Shown here piece by piece: positions 1-6,195 of a stretch of DNA of 13,390 nt. Position numbers and translations under genes: made by a program. A model generated the notes under the pieces. The model was not told where the DNA came from, searched no databases, and saw nothing but the letters and a program-made list of their open reading frames with translations. The stretch covers positions 1 to 13,390 of the forward strand of contig JAZUNG010000011.1 in assembly GCA_045604025.1 (NCBI GenBank), given 5' to 3'. Every line of letters begins with the position of its first letter. Position 1 is the first letter of the stretch. Origin of the DNA: RGIG5612 sp045604025 (lineage in GTDB: Bacteria; Bacillota; Clostridia; Lachnospirales; Lachnospiraceae).

Positions 1-134
1 TGGCCGACGGGTTCAGAAAGAATGACAAGACCAATGCACTGGAGTTCTTCTCCAACGGCAGAATGGTGGCGGCGATAGATGCACAGTGGTATGTGATAGA
101 TACAGGATCATTTAAGAAAGAAGACGGAGAATAA
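1..134 (+). CDS. 3' end of an unidentified gene (partial)
   Basis: A reading frame is open from the left edge (codons in phase with base 3) to the TAA at 132-134, giving about 43 C-terminal residues. The visible peptide includes FFSNGRMVAAIDAQWYVID and ends in the charged tail FKKEDGE. The stop shares its last base with the ATG of the next gene (TAATG), so the two are probably co-transcribed and translationally coupled. I do not recognise the family. The beta-strand-like, aromatic character would suit an extracytoplasmic or lipoprotein-type domain like its neighbour, but that is inference. Its codon phase and overlap with a real start support it being coding. Confidence 0.6.
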   Translation, partial: ADGFRKNDKTNALEFFSNGRMVAAIDAQWYVIDTGSFKKEDGE

Positions 135-880
135 TGAGAAACAAGATCATTTTGATTTTACTGGTGGCAGTTCTTGCGCTGGCTATATGTGCCTGCGGAA
201 AGAAGAAACCGTCCAAGGGGACAGACGGAACGGGGGCTGCACCGGAGACCCAGGATACTGCAGCTACTGAAGCTGTGACTGAAACGGAGATCATTGATAT
301 AGCCAATGAGAAACCTGTGAAGCTGTATTATATGGACTATTCAGACAATACTGCCCGTCTCATTAAGTCATATGAGACCGAGTGGAGCGACGACCACGAT
401 ATCGCTTATTTCGGGGCATTCAACAGCGACGATACAGAGATAGGATTTGACCTGGAAAAGTATGCCCACCTGGATCTGTGGGAGGCTGTGGACACTGATA
501 CTGAATACAAAATAGGCTACGAGATCAGCTTCGACGCCGCGGGAGAGCACAAGGTGATCACCATCCTGTCCCCTCAGGATATCAGAGACAGCAAGGACCT
601 CTTTGACGGTGATGTGGAAACAGAAGAAGTGACCGGTTATCTGGGCGTATGGATGTACGACGATATCCATCAGGAAGACGGAGCATGGTATTCGCATGTT
701 ACTCCCGAGGAGTATGATGACGATACCCTCCTGACCTCCATAAAACTCAGACTTACTCCGAAATACGATGAGGTAAGTAATCTGAAATTAAAAGCATTTT
801 CTTACAGCAGTCCGCTTGAATTTGATGCTGATAACCACTATAATAATGTACACAGTTATGAGATCAGTATTGTCGGTTGA
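134..880 (+). CDS. Acidic lipoprotein of unknown function
   Basis: This is a 248-residue protein with a clear lipoprotein signal: a positively charged start (MRNK), a hydrophobic core at residues 5-18, then a lipobox-like ICAC with Cys21 as the likely lipidated residue, followed by GKKK. Residues 26-55 are a Thr/Ala/Glu-rich linker of low complexity. The remainder is strongly acidic and rich in Tyr and Asp, which suits a beta-rich extracytoplasmic domain; it has no catalytic motif I recognise. The start is the ATG overlapping the previous stop, with GGAGA at 126-130 as a slightly close ribosome binding site. The Cys19/Cys21 ambiguity exists, but Ile at -1 makes Cys19 unlikely. Function is unknown; it is probably a membrane-tethered protein on the outer face of the cytoplasmic membrane. 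Confidence 0.85.
   Translation: MRNKIILILLVAVLALAICACGKKKPSKGTDGTGAAPETQDTAATEAVTETEIIDIANEKPVKLYYMDYSDNTARLIKSYETEWSDDHDIAYFGAFNSDDTEIGFDLEKYAHLDLWEAVDTDTEYKIGYEISFDAAGEHKVITILSPQDIRDSKDLFDGDVETEEVTGYLGVWMYDDIHQEDGAWYSHVTPEEYDDDTLLTSIKLRLTPKYDEVSNLKLKAFSYSSPLEFDADNHYNNVHSYEISIVG
816..844 (+). promoter_or_regulatory. Probable sigma-A promoter for mscL, inside the lipoprotein gene
   Basis: A -35 TTGAAT (816-821) and a perfect -10 TATAAT (839-844) are separated by 17 nt. Transcription would start near 851 and give mscL a leader of about 100 nt. The promoter lies within the last 65 bases of the lipoprotein coding sequence, so mscL could be expressed independently of the upstream genes. No start site is demonstrated; the call rests on consensus match and spacing alone. 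Confidence 0.5.
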
Positions 881-949
881 CCAGCAGCCTATCAGGCGTG
901 GCAGACATCGCTGGTGGTAAGTAAATAACAGGGAGGATTAAGGAATACT

Positions 950-1381
950 ATGAAGAAATTTTTTGCAGAATTTAAAGAGTTCGTTTCCAGAGGCAATGTA
1001 GTCGATATGGCAGTAGGCGTAGTCATCGGTGCTGCGTTCAGAGCTATTGTTGATGCATTTATTGAGAACATCATTTCACCGCTGATCGGACTGATCTTCA
1101 AGGTTGACTTCTCAGAGCTCTCATTCGGTATCGGTAGTGCGCAGATCATGTATGGTGCATTTATCATGGCCATCCTGAACTTCATTATCGTTGCATTTGT
1201 ACTGTTCCTGTTTGTCAAGGCTTTCAACAAGATGAGACGTACCAAAGAGGAAGAGCCTGCAGCACCTACAACCAAGAAGTGTCCTTACTGCCAGTCAGAG
1301 ATCCCTATCGAAGCAACACGCTGCCCTCACTGCACATCAGAGCTTCCTGAGGAAGAGCCTGCAGAAGAGACTGCTGAATGA
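950..1381 (+). CDS. mscL: Large-conductance mechanosensitive channel MscL with C-terminal zinc ribbon
   Basis: MscL forms a homopentameric membrane pore that opens under membrane tension during hypo-osmotic shock and releases small solutes. The 143-residue protein begins with the typical N-terminal amphipathic helix (MKKFFAEFKEFVSRGN). TM1 follows at about residues 17-46, with the conserved DMAVGVVIGAAF, then a short periplasmic-type loop, TM2 at about 66-92, and a basic KMRR at the membrane exit. The loop is short, giving a compact channel body. The cytoplasmic tail is unusual: after an acidic/Pro/Ala linker it carries CPYC at 111-114 and CPHC at 125-128, a four-cysteine zinc ribbon in place of the usual simple helical bundle. 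AAGGA at 940-944 is a well-placed ribosome binding site. It is flanked by its own promoter and terminator, so it is probably monocistronic. Confidence 0.95.
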   Translation: MKKFFAEFKEFVSRGNVVDMAVGVVIGAAFRAIVDAFIENIISPLIGLIFKVDFSELSFGIGSAQIMYGAFIMAILNFIIVAFVLFLFVKAFNKMRRTKEEEPAAPTTKKCPYCQSEIPIEATRCPHCTSELPEEEPAEETAE

Positions 1382-1430
1382 TGGAGAGAACAGGATCACA
1401 TCATCTGACAGATATGTAAATACAAGTCTG

Positions 1431-1474
1431 AAGGCTGCCGTACTAATGAAGTATGGCAGCCTTCTGTCATTTAA
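1431..1474 (+). terminator. Rho-independent-type terminator after mscL
   Basis: A 13-bp stem, AAGGCTGCCGTAC (1431-1443) with GTATGGCAGCCTT (1451-1463), has one G-U pair and a 7-nt loop. The trailing sequence is only moderately T-rich (CTGTCATTT), so termination may be partial. It lies 50 nt after the mscL stop and upstream of the deacetylase pair. Its right arm contains an ATG (1453) in frame with the next gene, which argues against that ATG as the start. Confidence 0.65.
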
Positions 1475-1497
1475 ATACCGATACCGGAGAGGTTGAT

Positions 1498-2550
1498 ATG
1501 CCTGAAAAAACAAGACCGCAGCTGAGCAGGGCCGAGCGTGAAGCCAGAGCGAAGCGAAGGAGACAAAAGAAGATCAAGAAATATATCAGATTCTTTGCCG
1601 CATGGGGACTGCTCCTGGCGGTGATCATAGTGGCTATCGTGCTGATAGTCAGCTGTGCGAAGAAAAGGAAACCTGCGGGGCGTCCTGTAGATGAACAGAC
1701 CACTACGGAGAGCGCTGCAGGCGAAGAGATCGGTACAGAGGCGGAAACCGAGAGCGCCAGGCCTTCCGGTCCGCAACTTGATGGCAGCACTGATCCGAAC
1801 GGAAATGTGACATCGATCAAGCTGCACAACGAGCAGATCAGCCTGGACGGTCTGAGCACCAATATACTCCAGTGGGGAGGCTCCGGTGAGCCAGATGAGA
1901 ACGGACAGCCCATCTGGAGCGTACAGTACCAGAAGCAGTATGGAGACATGTCGGCATACTTCATAGGTCCATGGGAGCCTGGAGACCCGAAGGTCATCTA
2001 TCTGACCATGGATGAAGGTTATGAAAACGGATATACACCGACCATACTGGATACGCTGAAGGAGAAGAACGTAAAATGCGTATTCTTCATGACACTTCCT
2101 TTTGTAGAAGAGAATCCGGACCTGGTGCAGAGGATGATAGATGAGGGGCATGAACTGGCCAACCACAGCGTAACTCACCCTGCATCCGGAATACCTTCTC
2201 AGAGTGTTGAGGAGCAGACAAAGGAAGTCATGGACGTGCACAACTATGTGCTGGAGCATTTCGGATATGAGATGCATCTGTTCAGATATCCTTCAGGACT
2301 GTTTTCAGAGCAGTCACTGGCAGTTGTGAACAACTGCAATTACAGGAGTGTACTCTGGAGCTTTTATCATTACGATTACAACACCAATGAGCAGCCTGAT
2401 GTGGCGGAATCACTGAAGTATGCTGTTGACAGCCTCCATCCCGGAGCTATCTATCTGCTTCACGCGGTGTCTTCCACAAATACGACCATGCTCGGAGATT
2501 TCATAGATCAGACAAGGGCGGCAGGCTATGAGTTTGAACTGCTGCAGTAA
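1498..2550 (+). CDS. Membrane-attached polysaccharide deacetylase, PdaA-like (paralog 1)
   Basis: This NodB-fold (carbohydrate esterase family 4) enzyme is expected to remove N-acetyl groups from peptidoglycan or another wall glycan outside the membrane. The start chosen is ATG 1498, preceded by GGAGAGG (1486-1492), giving 350 residues. The upstream in-frame ATG at 1453 lies in a terminator hairpin. Residues 1-31 are very basic and 32-52 form a hydrophobic segment ending IVSC, which could be an uncleaved anchor or a lipobox with Cys53. A Thr/Glu/Ser-rich linker follows. The catalytic domain (about 150-350) has motif 1 TMDEG at 170-174, motif 2 HSVTH at 223-227, motif 3 RYPSG at 263-267 and a final LLH at 320-322. 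The surrounding YENGYT and LLHA resemble B. subtilis PdaA. Glu173 stands where most family members have a metal-binding Asp and PdaA has Asn. The exact substrate is unknown. Confidence 0.88.
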   Translation: MPEKTRPQLSRAEREARAKRRRQKKIKKYIRFFAAWGLLLAVIIVAIVLIVSCAKKRKPAGRPVDEQTTTESAAGEEIGTEAETESARPSGPQLDGSTDPNGNVTSIKLHNEQISLDGLSTNILQWGGSGEPDENGQPIWSVQYQKQYGDMSAYFIGPWEPGDPKVIYLTMDEGYENGYTPTILDTLKEKNVKCVFFMTLPFVEENPDLVQRMIDEGHELANHSVTHPASGIPSQSVEEQTKEVMDVHNYVLEHFGYEMHLFRYPSGLFSEQSLAVVNNCNYRSVLWSFYHYDYNTNEQPDVAESLKYAVDSLHPGAIYLLHAVSSTNTTMLGDFIDQTRAAGYEFELLQ

Positions 2551-2556
2551 CAGCTT

Positions 2557-3567
2557 ATGAAAAGAACTGTTAAGAGACGTAAACACAAACGCGCGGTATA
2601 TATCAGGTTTTTTCTTGCATGGGGGAGCGTTGCGGTCATACTGGCGCTGATCATCATCCTGATAGTCAGCTGCTCGAAGAAAGCGGGAAAAAGTGAAGGT
2701 AGGCAGCGCAGCTCAGATATGACCACGCAGCAGACTACAGAGACCATAGAGACAGCAGACACGGCAGATGATGCCGAGTCAGGCACAGCTGATGCGGTGA
2801 CAGATGAGACCGCACAGACAGAGACGCCTTCAGAGACCGCATATGTGAATGACCAGATCTCACTGGACGGACTGGACGGAGAGCGCACCGGATGGTGGTT
2901 TGGCGGAAACGAAGATGAATATGGCCGTTCTCTGCATGTATTGGAAGTGCAGGAGAAATATGATCATCTTTCCATGAACGGGATCATGCCATGGAAGCCA
3001 GGAGACCCCAAACTGATATATCTGACCATGGACGAGGGATATGAAGCAGGCTATACTTCATCGATCCTGGATACACTGAAAGAAAAACACGTTCCGTGCG
3101 TGTTCTTCCTGACGCTGCCATATGCCGAGGAAGAACCGGACCTGGTGCGGAGAATGATAGATGAGGGACATCAGCTGGGCAATCACAGTGTCAATCATCC
3201 GGAGGCCATCCCTGAGCTGACAGTAGATGAGCAGTACCACGAAGTCACAGGAGTCCATGATTATGTTCTGGAACACTTCGGATATACCATGCATCTGTTC
3301 AGATTCCCTGCGGGAAGGTATTCTGAGAAGTCGCTGGCCATAGTGAATAACTGCAATTACCGGAGCATATTCTGGAGCTACGCATACGAGGATTATGACG
3401 AGTCGGATCAGCCGGATCCGGCCTGGTCGCTTGAACAGGCGGTCGAGTATCTCCACCCGGGTGCGATCTATCTGCTGCATGCGATATCATCTACGAACGA
3501 ACAGATACTGGGAGATTTCATCGACAGAGCCAGGGCAGAAGGCTATGAATTCGCGATGATCCCGTAA
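2557..3567 (+). CDS. Membrane-attached polysaccharide deacetylase, PdaA-like (paralog 2)
   Basis: This is a tandem paralog of the preceding gene (336 residues), starting 6 nt after its stop. No clear Shine-Dalgarno sequence precedes ATG 2557, so translation probably depends on coupling to the upstream gene. The layout is the same: a basic N-terminus (KRRKHKR), a hydrophobic segment at about 18-38 ending LIVSC (possible lipobox, Cys39), a Thr/Ala/Asp/Glu-rich linker, then the NodB-type domain. The domain has TMDEG at 157-161, HSVNH at 210-214, RFPAG at 249-253 and LLH at 306-308. By eye the catalytic domains of the pair are roughly two-thirds identical, with long identical runs such as YVLEHFGY and VNNCNYRS, while the linkers have diverged freely. 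All visible catalytic motifs are intact, so both copies are probably active. Division of labour between the copies is unknown. Confidence 0.87.
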   Translation: MKRTVKRRKHKRAVYIRFFLAWGSVAVILALIIILIVSCSKKAGKSEGRQRSSDMTTQQTTETIETADTADDAESGTADAVTDETAQTETPSETAYVNDQISLDGLDGERTGWWFGGNEDEYGRSLHVLEVQEKYDHLSMNGIMPWKPGDPKLIYLTMDEGYEAGYTSSILDTLKEKHVPCVFFLTLPYAEEEPDLVRRMIDEGHQLGNHSVNHPEAIPELTVDEQYHEVTGVHDYVLEHFGYTMHLFRFPAGRYSEKSLAIVNNCNYRSIFWSYAYEDYDESDQPDPAWSLEQAVEYLHPGAIYLLHAISSTNEQILGDFIDRARAEGYEFAMIP

Positions 3568-3586
3568 CCGGCATGGAATCGTGCGC

Positions 3587-3614
3587 TTTACAAATGCACG
3601 GATTATGCTATAAT
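3587..3614 (+). promoter_or_regulatory. Strong sigma-A promoter with extended -10 for the murA operon
   Basis: A -35 TTTACA (3587-3592) and -10 TATAAT (3609-3614) are separated by 16 nt, and TGC immediately before the -10 gives an extended -10 (TGnTATAAT). Transcription should begin near 3621, about 72 nt before murA. The -35 lies inside a small inverted repeat, CGTGC (3580-3584) and GCACG (3596-3600), which could be an operator or chance. This is the only promoter I see for the following five-gene operon. Confidence 0.75.
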
Positions 3615-3618
3615 ATGT

Positions 3619-3662
3619 AAAACTGCGTGAAAAACGCAGGTTTTTAACGAGCAAAAAGCTCG
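3619..3662 (+). promoter_or_regulatory. Two-hairpin leader upstream of murA (terminator/attenuator-like)
   Basis: Hairpin 1 is CTGCGT (3623-3628), loop GAAAA, ACGCAG (3634-3639), followed by G and five T (3641-3645); the preceding AAAA can pair with the T run. Hairpin 2 is CGAGC (3648-3652), loop AAAAA, GCTCG (3658-3662). Hairpin 1 begins almost at the predicted transcription start. It could end read-through from the deacetylase genes, attenuate the murA operon, or protect the 5' end of the mRNA. The stems are short, so terminator strength is uncertain. Confidence 0.45.
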
Positions 3663-3692
3663 GAACAACAGGGCTGAAATATTGAGGTAAAG

Positions 3693-4982
3693 ATGGAACA
3701 ATATATTGTCAGGGGCGGCAATCCGCTGAAGGGTAAAGTGGATATTTACGGCGCCAAAAATGCTGCTCTTGCTCTTATACCGGCTGCGATCCTCACAGAG
3801 GAGCCAGTCATAATAGATAATCTGCCGGATGTAAGCGATATCAACGTCATGCTGGATGCGATCGCTCATATCGGGGCAACAGTACAGAGGATCAGCAGAC
3901 ACAAGGTCAAGATCATCGGCGCTACTGTCCATTCACATTCCATTGATGATGATTATATCAGAAAGATCAGGGCTTCATATTATCTGCTCGGGGCACTGCT
4001 GGGCAGGTTTGGTGAAGCCGAGGTCGCTATGCCGGGCGGATGTGTGATAGGCGCCAGGCCGATAGACCAGCATATCAAAGGATTCGAGGCGCTCGGTGCA
4101 GACGTTACCCTTAAGAATGCCCAGGTCATTGCCAGATCCGACAACCTGACCGGAAGCCATATTTATTTCGATGTAGTCAGTGTCGGCGCAACTATCAATG
4201 TCATGCTCGCAGCTGTCATGGCTGATGGCATAACTATCATAGAGAATCCTGCCAAGGAACCGCATGTAGTTGATCTGGCCAGCATGCTGAACAGTATGGG
4301 CGCCAGCATCAGAGGCGCAGGAACTGACGTCATCAGGATCAAAGGCGTCAAGAAGCTCCACAAAACAGAATATACCGTGATCCCGGATCAGATAGAGGCA
4401 GGCACATTTATGTTCGCTGCAGCTATCACAGGCGGGGATGTAACAGTCAATAACGTTATCCCCAAGCATCTGGAGTCGATCACATCCAAACTCAAGGATA
4501 TCGGATGCAAGGTCGTAGAGTATGATGAGGCAGTCAGAGTTGTAGCTGATGAGAAGCTGAAAGCCACCAGAGTCAAGACTATGCCTTATCCTGGATTTCC
4601 TACAGATATGCAGCCGCAGATCAGTGTGGCACTGGCACTTGCAGAAGGCACCAGCACGGTTACCGAGAATATATTTGAGAACAGGTTTAAATATACCGCT
4701 GAACTGGTACGTATGGGCGCCAGGATCAAGGTTGAAGGCAATACCGCTATCATTACAGGCGTGAACAAGCTCTCAGGAGCCAAGCTGGAGGCACCGGACC
4801 TCAGAGCCGGCGCGGCACTGGTACTGGCAGCACTGGCAGCTGAGGGAACGTCACAGGTAGACGGTCTCATGTATATCAAGAGAGGATACGAGAACTTCTC
4901 AGGCAAGCTGAGGAGCCTCGGTGCTGATATCAGAAAAGTCAATATCGAAAAGGACGACGATTATCTGAGCCGCATAGGCTGA
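3693..4982 (+). CDS. murA: UDP-N-acetylglucosamine 1-carboxyvinyltransferase (MurA)
   Basis: This enzyme catalyses the first committed step of peptidoglycan synthesis in the cytoplasm, transferring enolpyruvate from phosphoenolpyruvate to UDP-GlcNAc. At 429 residues it is full family length. Visible hallmarks are the substrate-binding GAKNAAL (Lys22, Asn23), the active-site loop PGGCVIGARP with Cys117, the residue attacked by fosfomycin, and GFPTDMQPQ with the general base Asp305. The repeated inside-out alpha/beta barrel pattern is evident throughout. The start at ATG 3693 is preceded by TTGAGGT (3682-3688). It is first in an operon with metK, proS, cca and a phospho-sugar mutase, read from the extended -10 promoter. 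Many Bacillota carry two MurA paralogs (MurAA, MurAB/MurZ), and which one this is cannot be settled from the window. The retained cysteine predicts fosfomycin sensitivity of this enzyme. Confidence 0.97.
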   Translation: MEQYIVRGGNPLKGKVDIYGAKNAALALIPAAILTEEPVIIDNLPDVSDINVMLDAIAHIGATVQRISRHKVKIIGATVHSHSIDDDYIRKIRASYYLLGALLGRFGEAEVAMPGGCVIGARPIDQHIKGFEALGADVTLKNAQVIARSDNLTGSHIYFDVVSVGATINVMLAAVMADGITIIENPAKEPHVVDLASMLNSMGASIRGAGTDVIRIKGVKKLHKTEYTVIPDQIEAGTFMFAAAITGGDVTVNNVIPKHLESITSKLKDIGCKVVEYDEAVRVVADEKLKATRVKTMPYPGFPTDMQPQISVALALAEGTSTVTENIFENRFKYTAELVRMGARIKVEGNTAIITGVNKLSGAKLEAPDLRAGAALVLAALAAEGTSQVDGLMYIKRGYENFSGKLRSLGADIRKVNIEKDDDYLSRIG

Positions 4983-5013
4983 AGCCGTCGCAAAGGGGAA
5001 TTTCAAACAGAAC

Positions 5014-6177
5014 ATGGAAAGAAGATTGTTTACATCGGAGTCCGTAACAGAAGGACATCCGGATAAAATATGTGACCAGATTTCTGACAGTATCCTGGAT
5101 GCCATCCTGGCCCAGGATCCGAATGGAAGAGTGGCATGCGAGACATGCGTTACCACGGATTTCGTTCTGCTGATGGGTGAGATCTCTACCACTGCATCCG
5201 TTGATTATGAGCAGATAGTCAGAGATACCATCAGGAAGATCGGATATGACGATGAGTCTATCGGATTTGACTACAGGACATGCAAGGTTCAGGTGATGCT
5301 GAAGAAGCAGTCTCCCGATATTGCCATGGGTGTAGACAAGGCGCTTGACGACGATTCAACAGGAGCCGGAGATCAGGGCATGATGTTCGGTTATGCCACA
5401 AATGAGACTCCTGAATATATGCCTGCTCCGATCTTTTTCGCGCACAACCTGACCAGAAAGCTGGCTGAGCTCAGGAAAGAAGGCCCGCTCTCTTATCTGA
5501 AACCGGATGGCAAATCTCAGGTCACAGTAGAGTATGACGGAGACGGAAAGATCAAAAGGATCGATACAGTGGTCCTGTCTACACAGCATAGCAGGGATGT
5601 ATCACAGGAACAGATCCACAGGGATATAAATGAGTATCTGTTCAAGTCGGTGCTTCCGGCAGACCTGCTGGATGATGAGACCAGGTATTTCATCAATCCT
5701 ACAGGACAGTTTATAGTCGGCGGCCCTAACGGAGACTCCGGACTGACCGGAAGAAAGATCATCGTTGACACCTATGGTGGTATGGGACGTCATGGCGGCG
5801 GATGCTTTTCCGGCAAGGATCCTACCAAGGTTGACAGGAGCGCCGCTTACGCTGCCAGATATGCAGCCAAGAACATAGTCGCAGCTGATCTGGCGGACAA
5901 ATGTGAGATCCAACTGTCATATGCTATCGGTGTGGCAGCTCCTACATCTATTTCCGTAGACACATTCGGAACCGGAAAGGTGGACGACGAGGCACTGCAG
6001 CAGGCAGTCAGGGAGATATTCGATCTGAGACCGGTAGGCATCATCAAAATGCTCGACCTGAAGAAACCTGTATATGCTCCGACCGCTGCATATGGACATT
6101 TCGGACGTGATGATCTGGATCTGCCGTGGGAGCGCACGGACAAGGTGGAGGCACTGAAGGCATATTTCAATAAATAA
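5014..6177 (+). CDS. metK: S-adenosylmethionine synthetase
   Basis: This cytoplasmic enzyme makes S-adenosylmethionine from methionine and ATP, releasing phosphate and diphosphate. It is 387 residues, the normal length. Signatures are LFTSESVTEGHPDK near the N-terminus (His15, Asp17), the ATP-binding hexapeptide GAGDQG at 117-122, and the Gly-rich phosphate-binding loop GGGCFSGKDPTKVDRS at 261-276. The ATG at 5014 gives the canonical N-terminus (MERRLFTSES), but the best Shine-Dalgarno, AAAGGGG (4992-4998), is 15 nt upstream, an unusually long spacer. The gap to murA is 31 nt, too small for a SAM riboswitch, so metK is probably governed by the operon promoter. Assignment is certain at family level. 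Confidence 0.98.
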   Translation: MERRLFTSESVTEGHPDKICDQISDSILDAILAQDPNGRVACETCVTTDFVLLMGEISTTASVDYEQIVRDTIRKIGYDDESIGFDYRTCKVQVMLKKQSPDIAMGVDKALDDDSTGAGDQGMMFGYATNETPEYMPAPIFFAHNLTRKLAELRKEGPLSYLKPDGKSQVTVEYDGDGKIKRIDTVVLSTQHSRDVSQEQIHRDINEYLFKSVLPADLLDDETRYFINPTGQFIVGGPNGDSGLTGRKIIVDTYGGMGRHGGGCFSGKDPTKVDRSAAYAARYAAKNIVAADLADKCEIQLSYAIGVAAPTSISVDTFGTGKVDDEALQQAVREIFDLRPVGIIKMLDLKKPVYAPTAAYGHFGRDDLDLPWERTDKVEALKAYFNK

Positions 6178-6195
6178 ACCCGCAAAGAGGTAAAA

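Noticed and set aside
880..915. Terminator after the lipoprotein gene (ACCAGC/GCTGGT with inner GCCT/AGGC)
   Set aside because: The outer stem is 6 bp around a 24-nt interior and there is no T run; at most it is weak structure in the mscL leader.
892..1275. Minus-strand open frame opposite mscL
   Set aside because: It is a low-complexity mirror of a well-conserved gene, with no ribosome binding site or recognisable domain. The same applies to other minus-strand frames in the window.
1453..1497. N-terminal extension of deacetylase 1 from an in-frame ATG at 1453
   Set aside because: This ATG is inside the right arm of the mscL terminator hairpin and has no ribosome binding site; ATG 1498 has GGAGAGG 5 nt upstream.
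4983..5013. SAM riboswitch upstream of metK
   Set aside because: Only 31 nt separate murA and metK, far too little for any known SAM riboswitch, and no terminator is present.
6178..6195. T-box leader upstream of proS
   Set aside because: The gap is 18 nt and contains just a ribosome binding site.
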